Source: Nymphaea colorata
Taxonomy: Eukaryota > Streptophyta > Magnoliopsida > Nymphaeales > Nymphaeaceae
Length of the DNA: 64,000 nucleotides
Direction: 5' to 3'
Assembly: GCF_008831285.2 (NCBI RefSeq)
Contig: NC_045138.2
Span: 26,011,934 to 26,075,933, forward strand
This document shows, one piece after another, positions 32,301-43,513 of the stretch. The position numbers and the translations under genes were made by a program. Within the stretch, counting starts at the first letter, position 1. Every line of letters starts with the position of its first letter. A model generated the notes under the pieces. That model was not told the origin of the DNA, searched no databases, and was given only the letters and a program-made list of their open reading frames with translations.

Positions 32301-35300
32301 TGTTATTTCATAACTAAATGAAAGTTAATGAAAAGTAAAGGAATACTTTCTTTGGAACCGGTATTATTGCATGTTCTGGTCTGGGAATAATCATCTTTCT
32401 TTAGGCCTTTATATGTATGTGCACCTTACTCTTCAGTTTTGTGCCAAATAGCAAACACAGAGTTTATGGTTGATGCATATTGATCAGTATGCGCCTGTGC
32501 TTTCAATGAGACAAAAGAGCGCCTATTCCCTTGAAGTTACTGCGAAAAATTTCTTGAAGGAAAGCATGTATGGGGCAACCCACTTATAGCCAGATGCAGT
32601 TAATGTTAGTCTAGCATCATGATCATTTTTATATTTGATATTTATCCTGCTCTCTTTCAGAAAATTGAGATCTCAATTGGAGTTTGAGTGAGATTTGGGT
32701 CTTGATGTGAAATTTCAAAATCTGTGATTGCTCTTGGTGTAATGTTATCCACCTTTTTGGGACAGAGTTAGTTCAGTTTTGCCGCTGTTAGTTGTGCTTC
32801 ATGACTAGTTTACATGGGTTACTAGTATTGAGTTACACTTGCATACAAGGTTCACATGGAAAGTGAACTTGTGGATCTCACCGCAGTATTTTTTTTTTTC
32901 ATGTGCAGTGTATGGCTATGGGCAACGAAGATCAGGATCTGGGCTCTTTGCTGTCTCGTCTGGCTGCTCTGGTGAACTTTTTTTTGTTTTCATCAAATGC
33001 ATCCTTATTTTGAACATGATAAATTTGCATTTTTAGGTGGTTACTTGAAGTTCGTAAATGTGGCTGAGCCTTGATAGCTGCAGATTTCAGGTCTGACCTT
33101 GGATTTGCTGAGAAATCTGCAGAGCTATCAAACCCATGATCTGAAATTTGTGGATTTCAGATCCTCGAAGACCATGAAATCCCTGGATTTCAGGTTGGAG
33201 GGGGGAGGGGTGCAACCTCCAGCCCGGATCTAAGATCCATGCGGGAGGCCGTGGCGGGAAGAGCCCCGTCGTCCAATTACCCACCAGACCTCCTTCTCTG
33301 TGATACAATCTGGGGGCTGGAGCCCTCATGTTTCGGTAGTTGGGAAGGGCGTTTGAAGCTCCCCACTGTTGCTGGAAGAGGGCATTAAAGCCCTCTTTTC
33401 TTGCAAAATCAGAGGGCTTCAGGCCTTCTTTTTCTGCCGGGGAAGGAGGGCATCGAAGCCCTCACTTCCTGCAGAAAGGGAGGTTCCAAGCCCTCCGATT
33501 TTGGCCTGGAAAGAGGGTTTGGAGCGCTCATTTTCTGCTGGAAAGTGAGGGCTTCAACTCCCTTCATCTCCAGCAGAAAAAAAAGGGCATCGGCGCTCTT
33601 TCTTAGCCATGAAACAGAGAAGAAATAAACCCTTGGCTTCCATGGTCGAGGGTCTGGTCAAGGGTTTGAGAATAGAGAAAATTGGAGACTGAGAGGGAGA
33701 GAGAACACCAACTAGATCGCCGACTTGCCTTCACCGTGGGTTGCTGTGCACCGGGTCACTGGCGAACACTCCGGTGAGCCATCAGGAACGAACGAAGGAA
33801 GAGGGGAACCTCCTCTGGCCCCTCGGTGGTCAAGGGAAGAGAGAGTCGAGAGGCTCTCAAACAGCAGCTTTAAGAACCTTGGTTTTCAAATCCTCGGATC
33901 TGAGGTCCGAGGATTTAAAAACAGCCCCGGATCTGAGATCCGGGACTATCAAATGCGACCTAAATGTTTTCTATACTTATCCATGCCTTCTGTGCTCATG
34001 GTTTTGCAGTTGCACTCTTTTTTTTTTTTGGCGTCATGTAAGCTTAACAACGAACTTTTGTGCAGATAGAGGATGTTTCTTTTGTGGAAAGTGGTCCCAG
34101 GGTGGAGAAACGGCAAGCATACATGATAGTGAGACATGCTAAATTTGGCCCGTCAAAGAGCAAATCCGGGCAAAAGACTGCCAAAGTTGCCAAGGCATCA
34201 ACTCTGGCTCAGGCCTCTGCATCTTCGAGTTCAAGGTCTGATGCCATCAGCACAGGTCCTGATGTGGAAGTAGAATCAGAATCTGAGACAGAGACAGAAT
34301 ATGTAGTTGTTAATAACGATGGTACAAAGGAATTTGCTTCTGGTGATGTAGAAGAAATTGACTCTGAATTTGGTGATAGAGTTCCTTGGTCAGATTTTGC
34401 TGCACAGAACAGTTCTCAAGCATCATTCACTTCTGAAAACTCTGATGTGAACACAGAGTTCGGCAGCAAGGAAGTCACTTCTAGCATAGATGAGGACCTC
34501 CTCCCTGATGCAGGTCTGTTTTCTAATGATGCCGCAAATGGCTCAAAGATGGCAGCTATTGATGAAATCCTGGCAGGAGTTGACAATTCTATTTCCTCTG
34601 AATCTGGAAGGGGTAAAGACCCTGTCGGGAGTTCAAGCAACATGAATAGGGCTGGTATGAATAGCAAATTCATTACCAGCGAGGGTCCTTGGAAACCACG
34701 TTGGACGCCAATTTCAGACCCTACGCAAGAATCTCGGAAGCCTGCCTTTGGTGAATCAAGAGATGCCAAAGGTTTCATAGGCCACACACTTGATGGAATG
34801 TCATTGCATCCAGAGACTCATTCTGCGGAAAGCAACCTTCTCGATAGTCAAAAACATTTGAGGGGAGGAGCGCCACCAATAAAACCACCAAAGGAGGTCT
34901 TTGGTCAGGTTCATCTTTCTGGCACACAGCATGATTCCCCAACTGTAAGAAGGCCATTGCATGTGGACCAGAACATGACAAAAACAATTGGAGGTTTGCA
35001 GAGTGGAAAGAAAACTCTCAGGGAAGAAAGTGTTTCAAGTGGCCCAACAATTTCAAGTTGCGGTGAGTCCTCTGGCGTATCTGCTGATTCTGCTCCACGG
35101 GTCAGCTATGGTGTTTTCAGTGCCTCAAAGAATATGGCTTCTGGAGATGGAAGCAGTCAAGGAAAAAGGAACAGGGTTACTAGCCCAAGTGTCACATCTG
35201 GAATGCCTGATTCAAACAACATCAACGTTAATAGAAACAAGTCAAATTCAGAAACTGATAACACTAGTGTACATGATAATGGAAAAGCTAGACAAGGAGG

Positions 35301-35364
35301 ATGGGGAATATTTAGCAGGGATTCCTCTAACTCCAACCAGCAGAGGAGTTCTACAGACAGGTGA
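26367..35364 (+). CDS. Translation initiation factor IF-3, organellar (probably mitochondrial), with long C-terminal tail
   Basis: Bacterial-type IF-3 binds the small ribosomal subunit and polices start-codon selection. Exons: 26367-26636, 26762-26852, 27711-27778, 28008-28106, 30536-30589, 32035-32103, 32909-32971, 34066-35364, giving 2013 nt and 670 aa. The first 90 residues are basic with few acids, as in a mitochondrial presequence. The ATG at 26367 is first, with an in-frame TAA at 26358 upstream. The IF3-N domain covers about 98-170 (GPRINTAITAPFVRLV, ALDRAKRLKLDLVEVQ, NPPVCKLMD). IF3-C covers about 175-260 (KEVRFTIKT, DLQMKADMTRRLMERGYRVK, RQAYMIVRH). After that, roughly 400 residues of acidic, Ser/Gly/Asn-rich low-complexity sequence follow, all in the last exon. 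Bacterial IF-3 is about 180 aa, so most of this protein is extension. Introns hold a hAT relic and other repeats. The end could differ if the AG|GTGATA at 35359 is used as a splice donor. Confidence 0.9.
28893..30215 (-). pseudogene. Decayed hAT-family transposase inside IF-3 intron 4
   Basis: On the minus strand, against the host gene, conceptual translation gives pieces of a plant hAT transposase. About 29285-29425 reads as the C-terminal dimerisation domain: 'LKTFAIKIL', then 'NASGCERNWKVFQQIH' followed by a basic KKK. About 30050-30200 reads as an upstream catalytic-region fragment with 'TRFARNVL' and 'WILYSTTNFENHV'. An acidic tail (EDENEDKDNR) ends at a TGA at 28893-28895. In-frame stops occur at several points, and a frame shift is needed between blocks, so no intact protein exists. 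I could not find clear terminal inverted repeats or an 8-bp target duplication. The element sits in a 2429-bp intron. Confidence 0.75.
29746..29881. repeat. Perfect 68-bp tandem duplication within the hAT relic
   Basis: The unit beginning TAAGTAATATGTTGTTGCAT occurs at 29746-29813 and again at 29814-29881 with no difference that I can see. Perfect identity inside an otherwise decayed transposon points to a recent local duplication, or to an assembly artefact. Confidence 0.9.
31192..31461. repeat. 135-bp tandem duplication in IF-3 intron 5
   Basis: Copy 1 starts at 31192 (ACTGGCAGTATTGTCATGTG) and copy 2 at 31327. The copies agree over almost the whole unit, with roughly eight substitutions and one small indel, for example CATATCG against CATATTG. 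Confidence 0.88.
31850..31922. repeat. Triplicated ATGGTTCTGTACTAACT motif in IF-3 intron 5
   Basis: ATGGTTCTGTACTAACT occurs three times in 73 bp, with spacers of slightly different length (GCGCATGTAT, TCATAC, TCACATG). It is a small intronic minisatellite. Confidence 0.85.
33071..33952. mobile_element. Putative 0.9-kb non-autonomous element in the last IF-3 intron
   Basis: The block is bounded by TTGATAG (33071) and CTATCAA (33946), with further subterminal similarity: GAT(T/C)TCAG(G/A)TC on the left matches the reverse complement of GATCTGAGATC on the right. Inside it is far more GC-rich than the surrounding intron. At about 33355-33600 it carries several diverged copies of a unit of about 40-50 bp built from 'GAGGGC...AGCCCTC..TTTCTGC.GGAAA'. 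No transposase is present. I could not find a clean target-site duplication, so the class is unknown. Confidence 0.5.
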
Positions 35365-36763
35365 TAATAGAATATCTATTCTAGGTGGAACCGTTAGTGC
35401 CTTCTCTGCATCTTAGACCAGGAAACGTGCTTGGTTTTGGGTAAAGCATGTTCTCATATTCACGTCACCGAGGCAGAGTTGATTCTTATTTACACATTTG
35501 TCTGAGCTAGATTGAGTTTTATAAAGCTTCCAGAGCCTGCAATTGTTTCACTGCATGCTATTTCTTTGGTCTCTGTAAAATTTTGGGTTTTTTTCACACT
35601 CTTCCCTTTCAGGCCAAGTTTTTCGTTACTTCTATGTTACTAGTGACCAGGAACACGTTCAATAATGTCATATGTGGTCCCCCTTCTACTTCTTCTTCTT
35701 CTTCTTCTTCTTTTTTTTTTCTCGGGCATAGAGTAACATTAAGATCCCTTATGACTCATCTGAATGCTGAGACGCTTAGCAGCCAAACATAAGGTATGAG
35801 GACAAAGAATGAAGCGATTAAAAGTAAAGCCTCACATTCAGATTACAAATGAATTGCACGTACTGTACGGTGCTATTGCAATTGAGATAAGGAGGGATGT
35901 TAGGGTTGGAAGGTGAAATTCCTAGGCTGCTTCGGTCTTTCAGTGGTATCAAATAGATTCTTACTTGAAGCTCGCGCTATGGCTAACCAGTTCTTCCGCT
36001 TTACCCATTTTGACTTTATTAATCTGAAAAGTATACGGTACTGTCAAATGTCATCAATAGTCCAACATAGTCTTGAAAAGCTAGTTACATTTATTATTTG
36101 CAAAGTTTGTTTAAAAGTTGTACATTTTATATTATGTTTTATATTTCTCATGTTAAAGTCTTCATGAAAAAATATTTTTCCCGTCACCTATACTTTGCCA
36201 AATTTTCCTTTTTTAAAGAATGCGGCTTCAAAACAATAGCCAAGTGCAAAGAAACAGCTTTGAAGGTTTTTACTTCGAAGGTCACTTATTAGTCGATGTA
36301 AATTCCAGATGCGTGACGACATTTTGCGTACATCTCTGTAAGTCGAAGCAGTCAGATGACCAGATGGTTGAAGCCTGTGAGTTCTTAGTAATAATCATTA
36401 ATAGAAAAAATTACGGAACGCGCTGAGCATTTAACTGGACACGCTTATAATCATCGAAGATTCGAAAGCGTGTTGTCGTTATAAGCATCTTGTATAAAAT
36501 TTTCAATCCACTGTGAACTTTCGTAGTTTTTTTTTTTTTCGCTCGATAAAACTGAAGTGTACTTTCTTAACATTGGAAGCAACATTCTCTGGCCTTCAAC
36601 GAATCAACCATGAGTAACGGCCTTAGCTCTGCCAAGATTGGTAATGGTGAATACGACCGAGTTCCTCTCCTGATACGAGTCTGAATTTGAGCTTCCAATA
36701 AGCGGAGAGAATGAAGCTCCAACGAGAGAGCTTCACTCTGCAATCTTAGGCGTTTGCCATGTC
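35365..36763. other. Spacer between IF-3 and PPR genes
   Basis: IF-3 3' UTR on the left and PPR 5' region on the right. A (TTC)n-like tract lies at 35688-35710. The rest is AT-rich with no recognisable gene or element. Confidence 0.6.
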
Positions 36764-38983
36764 ATGCATTCTCTTGGGAAACAGGCCTTGCTCCTCTCCT
36801 CCCATCGTCATCTTCCCCTGCTCATCTCGTCTACATTCTGCAGTTTCTCCCGAATCCCTCTCCTTCAATGCTTGACCGCTTCTTCCTCCCTTTCCCAAAC
36901 ACAGCAAGCTCACGCCCATCTGTGCAAACTTGGTCTCTGGGATCAGCTTGCCTCCAGAATCGTCACTCTGTACGCCCGCCACCAGCGATACGAAGACTGT
37001 CTATGCGTTTTTGTTGGCGCACTGTCATCAGGAGTCCTGCCCGACCACTTTGCGTTGCCTTCTGCTATTAAGTCATGTTCTGCGTTGTTAGCCCTCAGCG
37101 TTGGTCGCCAGATTCACAACCTTGTGTTCGTAAATGGGTTCGATTCTGATTCATTCATTCTGTCTTCTTTGATCGGTTTCTACGTGAAATGCGGTGAGCT
37201 GCAAGATGCCCACCGATTGTTCGGTGAAATGCCCATTCGGACTTTGGTTTCGTGGAGTGCACTAATTGCAGGCTATGCCCGAAAGGGGCGTGCTGATGAG
37301 GCAGAGTCGCTCTTGATGGAGATGAGAGCAGCGGGAATCGAGCCCAATGTGGTCACGTGGAATGGTTTGATCACCGGTCATGCACAAAGCGGCTATTTCT
37401 TGAAAGCCGTTACAGTATTTGCGGAGATGTTAAGTGAAGGATTTAAGCCAGATGGTTCATCAGTTTCGTGTGTTCTTCCTGCCGTTGGTCATCTAGATAG
37501 AGTTTTGGTTGGTAAGCAGATACACGCCTGTGTAATGATGAATGGTCTAGATTGGGATATCTGTGTTGTTAGTGCCCTTGTTGATATGTATGGGAAGTGT
37601 AGGTGTATTGAGGATATGCGTGCAGTTTTTGACGAAACGCCTCACAAGGATGTGGGCTTATGTAATGCTCTGGTTTCGGGGTTTTCTCGGAATGGTCTTG
37701 TGGACGACGCACTGATGGTTTTCAGAGAGATTGAAAGTCAGGGACTGAAACTGAATGTTATCTCGTGGACTTCGATGGTTGCTTGCTGTTCTCAGAATGG
37801 GAAGGATCTTGAAGCTTTAGAGCTCTTCCGTGAAATGCAAAACGCAGGAGTTCAGGCCAACTCTGTGACAATTCCATGCTTGTTACCTGCATGTGCCAAC
37901 ATAGCAGCATTGCAGCATGGAAGGGCTATTCACTGCTTCTCGCTCAGGCGATTGATTGCTTATGACGTGTATGTGGGGAGCGCTCTTATAGATATGTATG
38001 CAAAATGTGGTAGGATAGCTGATGCGCAGTCTATATTTGATGCGATGCCAGTGAGGAACCTGGTTTCCTGGAATGCCATAATCGGTGGTTATGGAATGAA
38101 TGGGATGGCTAAGGAAGCCCTGCAGTTATTTCAAGCAATGCTGAGAAGCAGGCAAAAACCTGATTCAATTACCTTTACCTGTGTTCTCTCTGCCTGTAGC
38201 CAAAGGGGGTTGACAGAGGAAGGGCAGCGCTGCTTTGAGAGTATGTCAAGGGAGCATTGTATCCTTGCAAACACGGAGCATTATGCATGCATGGTTAGCC
38301 TCTTGGGGCGTGTAGGAAAGCTTGATGATGCATACTCGTTGATACTAAACATGCCAATGAAGCCAGATGCTTGTGTTTGGGGAGCCTTATTAAGTTCTTG
38401 CAGAGTCCATGGTGATGTTGATTTGGGTGAGATTGCAGCAGAGCATCTGTTTGAGTTGGAGCCAAGGAATGCTGGGAATTATGTCCTTCTTTCCAATATT
38501 TATGCTGCAGTGGGGAGGTGGGATAAAGTAGACAAAGTAAGAGATATCATGAAGAGCATTGGCTTGAAAAAGAACCCAGGGGGCAGCTGGATACAAATTA
38601 ACAACATGGTGCACGCATTGCTAGCAGGAGACAAATCACATCCTCAAATGAATGAACTCATAGGGAAGTTGGAAAGCCTAGACATGGCGATGAGAAAGGC
38701 AGGGTACCTTCCCGATACTAACTTCGTACTGCATGACATAGAGGAACAAGACAAAGAACACATCCTCTGTGGGCATAGTGAAAAATTGGCTGTAGCCCTA
38801 GGGCTTCTTAACACACAGCCTGGGATGCCTCTTCGAATTATCAAGAATCTGCGCATCTGTGGTGATTGCCATTCAGCTATCAAGTTCATATCAAAATTTG
38901 AGCGCCGAGAAATATTTGTTCGAGATACAAATCGTTTTCATCGTTTTAAGGATGGCACATGTTCCTGTGGGGATTTTTGGTGA
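36764..38983 (+). CDS. PLS-class pentatricopeptide protein with DYW-type domain (At1g20230-like)
   Basis: An intronless 739-aa protein. PLS-DYW proteins are nuclear-encoded and act in mitochondria or plastids, where PPR repeats select an RNA site and the DYW domain deaminates C to U. After a targeting-like N-terminus (about 1-45, Ser/Leu-rich), PPR repeats run to about 540. Typical repeat phrases are 'VVTWNGLITGHAQSG', 'LVDMYGKC', 'VISWTSMVACCSQNG' and 'SALIDMYAKCG'. E and E+ motifs follow (ACVWGALLSSCRVHGD, GNYVLLSNIYA, KKNPGGSWIQI). The DYW domain has the HSE motif with H671 and E673 and the CGDC motif with C699 and C702, which are the zinc and catalytic residues. The last three residues are DFW instead of DYW. 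From memory the Arabidopsis At1g20230 protein also ends GDFW and shares much wording, so this is an inherited feature. The RNA target is unknown. Confidence 0.95.
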   Translation: MHSLGKQALLLSSHRHLPLLISSTFCSFSRIPLLQCLTASSSLSQTQQAHAHLCKLGLWDQLASRIVTLYARHQRYEDCLCVFVGALSSGVLPDHFALPSAIKSCSALLALSVGRQIHNLVFVNGFDSDSFILSSLIGFYVKCGELQDAHRLFGEMPIRTLVSWSALIAGYARKGRADEAESLLMEMRAAGIEPNVVTWNGLITGHAQSGYFLKAVTVFAEMLSEGFKPDGSSVSCVLPAVGHLDRVLVGKQIHACVMMNGLDWDICVVSALVDMYGKCRCIEDMRAVFDETPHKDVGLCNALVSGFSRNGLVDDALMVFREIESQGLKLNVISWTSMVACCSQNGKDLEALELFREMQNAGVQANSVTIPCLLPACANIAALQHGRAIHCFSLRRLIAYDVYVGSALIDMYAKCGRIADAQSIFDAMPVRNLVSWNAIIGGYGMNGMAKEALQLFQAMLRSRQKPDSITFTCVLSACSQRGLTEEGQRCFESMSREHCILANTEHYACMVSLLGRVGKLDDAYSLILNMPMKPDACVWGALLSSCRVHGDVDLGEIAAEHLFELEPRNAGNYVLLSNIYAAVGRWDKVDKVRDIMKSIGLKKNPGGSWIQINNMVHALLAGDKSHPQMNELIGKLESLDMAMRKAGYLPDTNFVLHDIEEQDKEHILCGHSEKLAVALGLLNTQPGMPLRIIKNLRICGDCHSAIKFISKFERREIFVRDTNRFHRFKDGTCSCGDFW

Positions 38984-39766
38984 TATAATTGGTGGTTGGT
39001 GTGGTCCAATTCCAAGTGATATTCCAAATAACTATATCGGCAAGCAGGAAGAGCTTTTCATATGTTGGGGGACTGATGGGAGTGACAGATTCAGCATTGT
39101 GTGGAACGAACGAGAGTTGTGGATTCTGCTTACTAGGCTATGCAACAGTGGGACACAGAGAGAAGAGAGAGAGTTCCATGTTGAGGCTTTTTCTGTTCTT
39201 TTAACCAGGTCCTGCAACTCCACTTCCCTCGGGTTGCCCACGTTGAAACTTTATAAAAGATTGATCAGGTAGGAAATAATAATACTGTGGATGATGTCAC
39301 ATAAGATATTCAGATTATTTATGTGATTAATTGGCATTTGCTAAATGTTACGAGCCCTGGGACTAGGAATTCCATGAGCATGTCAGCCGTTGTTGCTCAG
39401 CGGGGAAAGGAAAAAGGACATACATCATCAGTCAAGCATACAAGTTCCATAAAGCCTCATAGATTTTGAGTGAAAAGTAGCCGTCCAATGCTTTGAGGGG
39501 CTTGAACAGCAAAACTCATTTTTTCATGCAGTTCATGGAAATTGATCTGTAACCAGTGAAGTTGTAAACTAATTAAAAGAACTCCTTATGCTTGAAATGA
39601 AGTTTTGGGTCAATCTTCTTACTTTGCAATCACATACTATGACAGACTTAGTATCACTAATATTTTTTTTCTTTGAGAGGGATGAACTCTGAGAAATATT
39701 GATCAAAGCTTGGAACTGCATATTAGTATGAAATCTCTCTTTCTCCCTCTTAGGAGGATTCCAGAG

Positions 39767-39803
<37 letters not shown>

Positions 39804-40272
39804 CCTTCGGCGATACTACAAAAAAGTTCATGAGATATGCAAATTTGATGTACAAAAGGTCATTCTATATGAACCGCTTAAGGTGAACTTTGTTTTGTCC
39901 ATTTTCAAAAGAAAGGCTACATTTTTTGATGTTGTCTAAATTTTTGCCCTTTGGCAGTTTGAGAAAAACCCTCCATTTAAAGTCATTTGAACCAGTTCTT
40001 CCATTACTCCATTAAGTATATCACAAGCAGACAACAACTTTGATTGGAAAAAATTATGACGCCAACGGTTGTTACATTGAGCACCATCCAGTTTTTCTGG
40101 TAACCGTTATTGCATGAAAAAAAATGTTTATTTATTTTTTAAAAGCTGATGATATGAGTTGATTACCTTTCTTTTCTCCAAGGACTTAACGGCTACGGCA
40201 GGCAGAGATGACTGTCGGTGGTGATGGCATTCATGGGAGAGTCAACAGAAAACCAAAGAAAAAATTTGATTG
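38984..40272. other. Spacer between PPR gene and tRNA-Asp
   Basis: PPR 3' UTR followed by AT-rich DNA. It includes a run of about 17 T directly followed by about 20 A at 39767-39803, which is a perfect homopolymer palindrome. No gene is seen. Confidence 0.6.
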
Positions 40273-40344
40273 CGCCGTTGCCGGGGATCGAACCCGGGTC
40301 ACCCGCGTGACAGGCGGGAATACTCACCACTATACTACAACGAC
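40273..40344 (-). tRNA. tRNA-Asp (anticodon GUC)
   Basis: The minus strand folds as a 72-nt cloverleaf without intron. The acceptor stem pairs GTCGTTG with CAACGGC (one G-T pair), and the discriminator base is G. The D arm region is AGTATAGTGGTGAGTAT, which contains the box A. The anticodon stem CCCGC/GCGGG carries the loop CTGTCAC with anticodon GTC. The T arm is CCGGG-TTCGATC-CCCGG, which is the box B. The 3' CCA is not encoded, as expected for a nuclear gene. A run of six T on the transcribed strand (40259-40264) lies just downstream and should end RNA polymerase III transcription. Confidence 0.97.
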
Positions 40345-41472
40345 TCGGTTGAGTTTGTAACTTGAATACTAAATTAAAACGCTTTTAAACACCATTCATA
40401 CTTAGGCAGCCCTACAATCAAGCAAATTTATTTTGTTCAGCCCTTTGGTAACTTGGAATTTATCCAAGATTAGGAAAAGGTGCAGTTACAACAAGAAAGA
40501 AATAAAGATAAAGGTACTTGTATCCAATATATATAAAATGACACCCAGCAGCACTCCACATTTAAACTAAAAACAATAAAATAAAACTCAGGGCTCAGTT
40601 TGACCGGCCGGGATCCCTAGTCCATGACCAAGTGGGTCAAACAATTCCTTACATAAAGCTTCCTTGAAACCAGAACAACAGTTGTCCTCCAGAGTTATAA
40701 ATTTAGGTGGGCAGGAAGGAAGGACGCCCAGTCACATGCACCATGTCCATGATTATAATAGGCAAGGCAGGCAGGATGGTCCCCTTCCTACCGCCATAAG
40801 ACAGGGTTGGTTCAGATCTCCAACCTGATGATCTCAAGTGACCCAAGTACATGCCTTAACTTTATATCTCTAGTAGGTATCTATGTTTCCTGCATACCTT
40901 GGCCCATTAGTGCCCGTCTCAGTTTATGCGCATCGTACCGGTTCAGCATCAAAACGAGACGACCGCAGGGTCCCCAGACTCGGCTTGAATGAGTCGGTCT
41001 CGATCGAATTAGCGACAAACCGATTCGATTTAGTTGTTGATTCAACAGTATTATTACTCATGTTACTTTTCTAGTACATTCTTTAAAAGAACTTAAAATT
41101 TTTCTAGTACATGCATACTCGTCGACGAGCTTTCTTCTCAAAGAAAAGGCTTTTCCAAAAAGTTTGTATTAAAAAGCCATACAAGAGAACGTGTGATTTA
41201 GTTTGTCAGAGCCTTCTTTGAACTGCAAAAATGAAGAAAGAGAAGCGTTCAGGTACCTGCTATCGAAGCCAGATTCCAAAAATGTAAGTAGTTTCTCACA
41301 AGCATGCGTGCACTGTATAAAAATTTTACCTTGCAAATGAACACAAGATGGCAGATGTTACTCACGTACGGTGGATGCTTCTAATAATGAAGGCATGCAT
41401 TGGATCCCATAAAAGGATCAAATGGCTTATGTTCTCCTGTTTTTCCAGGGAAGAAATCACAAAAACCCTAAG

Positions 41473-41879
41473 AGGGCGTTTGTTTTTTTGTGGATCTGAG
41501 ATCCCCTCTTATCTCAACTTGTTTGTTGATCTCAACATAAGCTTCAAGTCTTGAATAATATTGTATTTTAAGTCAGAAACCCTTTCTCTATGATTTCGGG
41601 GTGCGCAAGAAGAGTATTTCATCTTACTACTCAGAATCGAAGCCATGACCCTTCACTCCCTCCCTAAGGCCTGAAAATTCGCTCAAAGTACCAAACCGGA
41701 TTTCGATACCTTGGCCCTTCTCTATGATTTCAAATTCGTGAATTTGAAGTGCAATAGTAATCTAAAATCCAGAGTTCTTGAATTCCATGTTTATTAGAAT
41801 CTATGGAGTTAAGGTGGGCTCATTATCAAATCAAGCCCTTGGATCCAAGGACTAAGATCCGAAGAAATCAAACACCCCC
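41473..41879. mobile_element. MITE-like element with GGGYGTTTG termini
   Basis: The left end is GGGCGTTTGTTTTTTTGTGG, leading into GGATCTGAGATCC. The right end, reverse-complemented, is GGGGGTGTTTGATTTCTTCG leading into GGATCTTAG. About 407 bp lie between them, with no coding capacity. Similar GTTTGATT wording starts again at 41886, so a second element may be nested or adjacent. Superfamily is not certain. Confidence 0.5.
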
Positions 41880-42330
41880 AAAGTGGTGTTTGATTGCCTC
41901 AGATCAAATATCCAATGTGATATGAAAGCACTTTGGGGTTGACCTCAGATTCTATTGAAATTATTTGTTTTAAAAAATACATGAATAAAAATATAAATAA
42001 ATTGCAACATTTGCATCTTAAAAGTCATAGATTTCAACTTGTTTGCAGAACTCAACATAAATTAATTGTAACATTTACTTCCAAATTTTGCTTACACTTA
42101 CAAATGGCTAGCTTCAGGTTTAAGCCCTCCGTAAGGGATGTTCCGAAACATTGGATCTCAAAGGTGCATCATGCCCTGACTCTTACAAAAGTCGCTTGTT
42201 TATATTTAACTCTCAATGGTATCTATATCTTAAGAAGTCTCATGCATGACAGGACCTGAATGGGGAATGGCCCCAAACTTTTTAAGGCCCAATGAGCGAA
42301 GAAGTCTCTAAGTTGACGTAGTTGCCTTCA

Positions 42331-42420
42331 AGTAAATCATAGTTTCGAAGAGTATAGCGTAACTGGTCGGACGGAGGGTAGGCTGGAGAAAGTCTAATTG
42401 TTATTTGAATTATCATGCAC
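42331..42420 (+). repeat. SINE-like fragment, copy 2
   Basis: Contains GAGTATAGCGTAACTGGTCGGACGGAGGGTAGGC-type wording, which matches copies at 10511-10590 (+) and 44282-44340 (-). The shared core is TAGCATAG(C/T)TGGTCGGG followed by GGTAGGCGG. It resembles the RNA polymerase III box A of a tRNA-derived SINE. Confidence 0.4.
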
Positions 42421-43414
42421 TCTACTCCTCTAAATCGTAAATGATGGATGCACAACATTCTATTTGACAAGTATCCTGCTTCGCATGTAGGTCTCGAAGC
42501 AATCACCTTAGACTTGCTTTTCATGTAGGTCCGAAAGCAACCTTAAACCTAGAGAACAGAGCAACAGAGAGGCCTCAACATTTTTTGGGTCAAAACATCT
42601 CATGAAACAAACACAAAACCAAGTGTCTCTGTCTCAAGCACTAGCGAAAAATGTTATATGAGAGACGAAGTATTTCATGACACCCCCACAACCCAAACCC
42701 CGGCAAAAGAGGTAACAATTTTTTGCAAAAAGAAGGGAGGAAAAGCAAAAATAGAAACGAATGTAAAAAGTTTTCCCATGGAGATGAACGAACGCGTCTT
42801 TATGTCTTCACACTGTCGTCTCTACCCGCGTAGAGATGTCGTCGAGATAGAAGAATCTGAGGACAGCCACCATGGAACCAGGCTACCACTGGAAGATAGT
42901 GATCAGAAAAGGGCAGAACACCACAAGGAGCCGAAGCCAGAACGTATAAATTATTGCACCGCAGGGGAGAATCGTCCTCTACACTACACTGCAGCAGGCA
43001 GCAGCAGCAGCAGCAGCTAGCACGTGGTGGCCGGCAGCCTCACAGTCAAACATGTCAATAGTCTATCTGCTATGATGTCGCCGGCCGCTCTCTGTCTCGC
43101 TCCCTCTTCACCTTGATTCCTTCTTGCGTACGAAAGTCAGAGTGAGGTAGACCATGGTGGTTGATTCCTCCGCAGTCTAAAAATTAACTGTGGGATTGTC
43201 ACCATTAGTTACCTGCTGTAAAAAGAAGATGAGGCAATATTGTACTTGCCACTTGAACATGAAGGTTTCCCCTTTTCTGTATAAAAATAATAACTTGGGG
43301 ACTAAGAATAGGAAAGCTCATAAATTCCTGACACATAGAACTATCCCAAGTTTTTCGAACTATTCACATTAACCTACATAATCTTTATATTTACTCATTT
43401 TATATATATTTCTA

Positions 43415-43422
<8 letters not shown>

Positions 43423-43512
<90 letters not shown>
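43423..43512. repeat. (TA)n microsatellite, about 45 units
   Basis: An uninterrupted alternating TA run of about 90 bp, preceded by GTGTGTGTA. Long open frames seen across it on both strands are an artefact of the repeat (alternating Ile-Tyr). Confidence 0.97.

Positions 43513-43513
<1 letters not shown>

Noticed and set aside
33340-33606. Frames in the GC-rich IF-3 intron element
   Set aside because: They follow the internal minisatellite units and contain no known domain.
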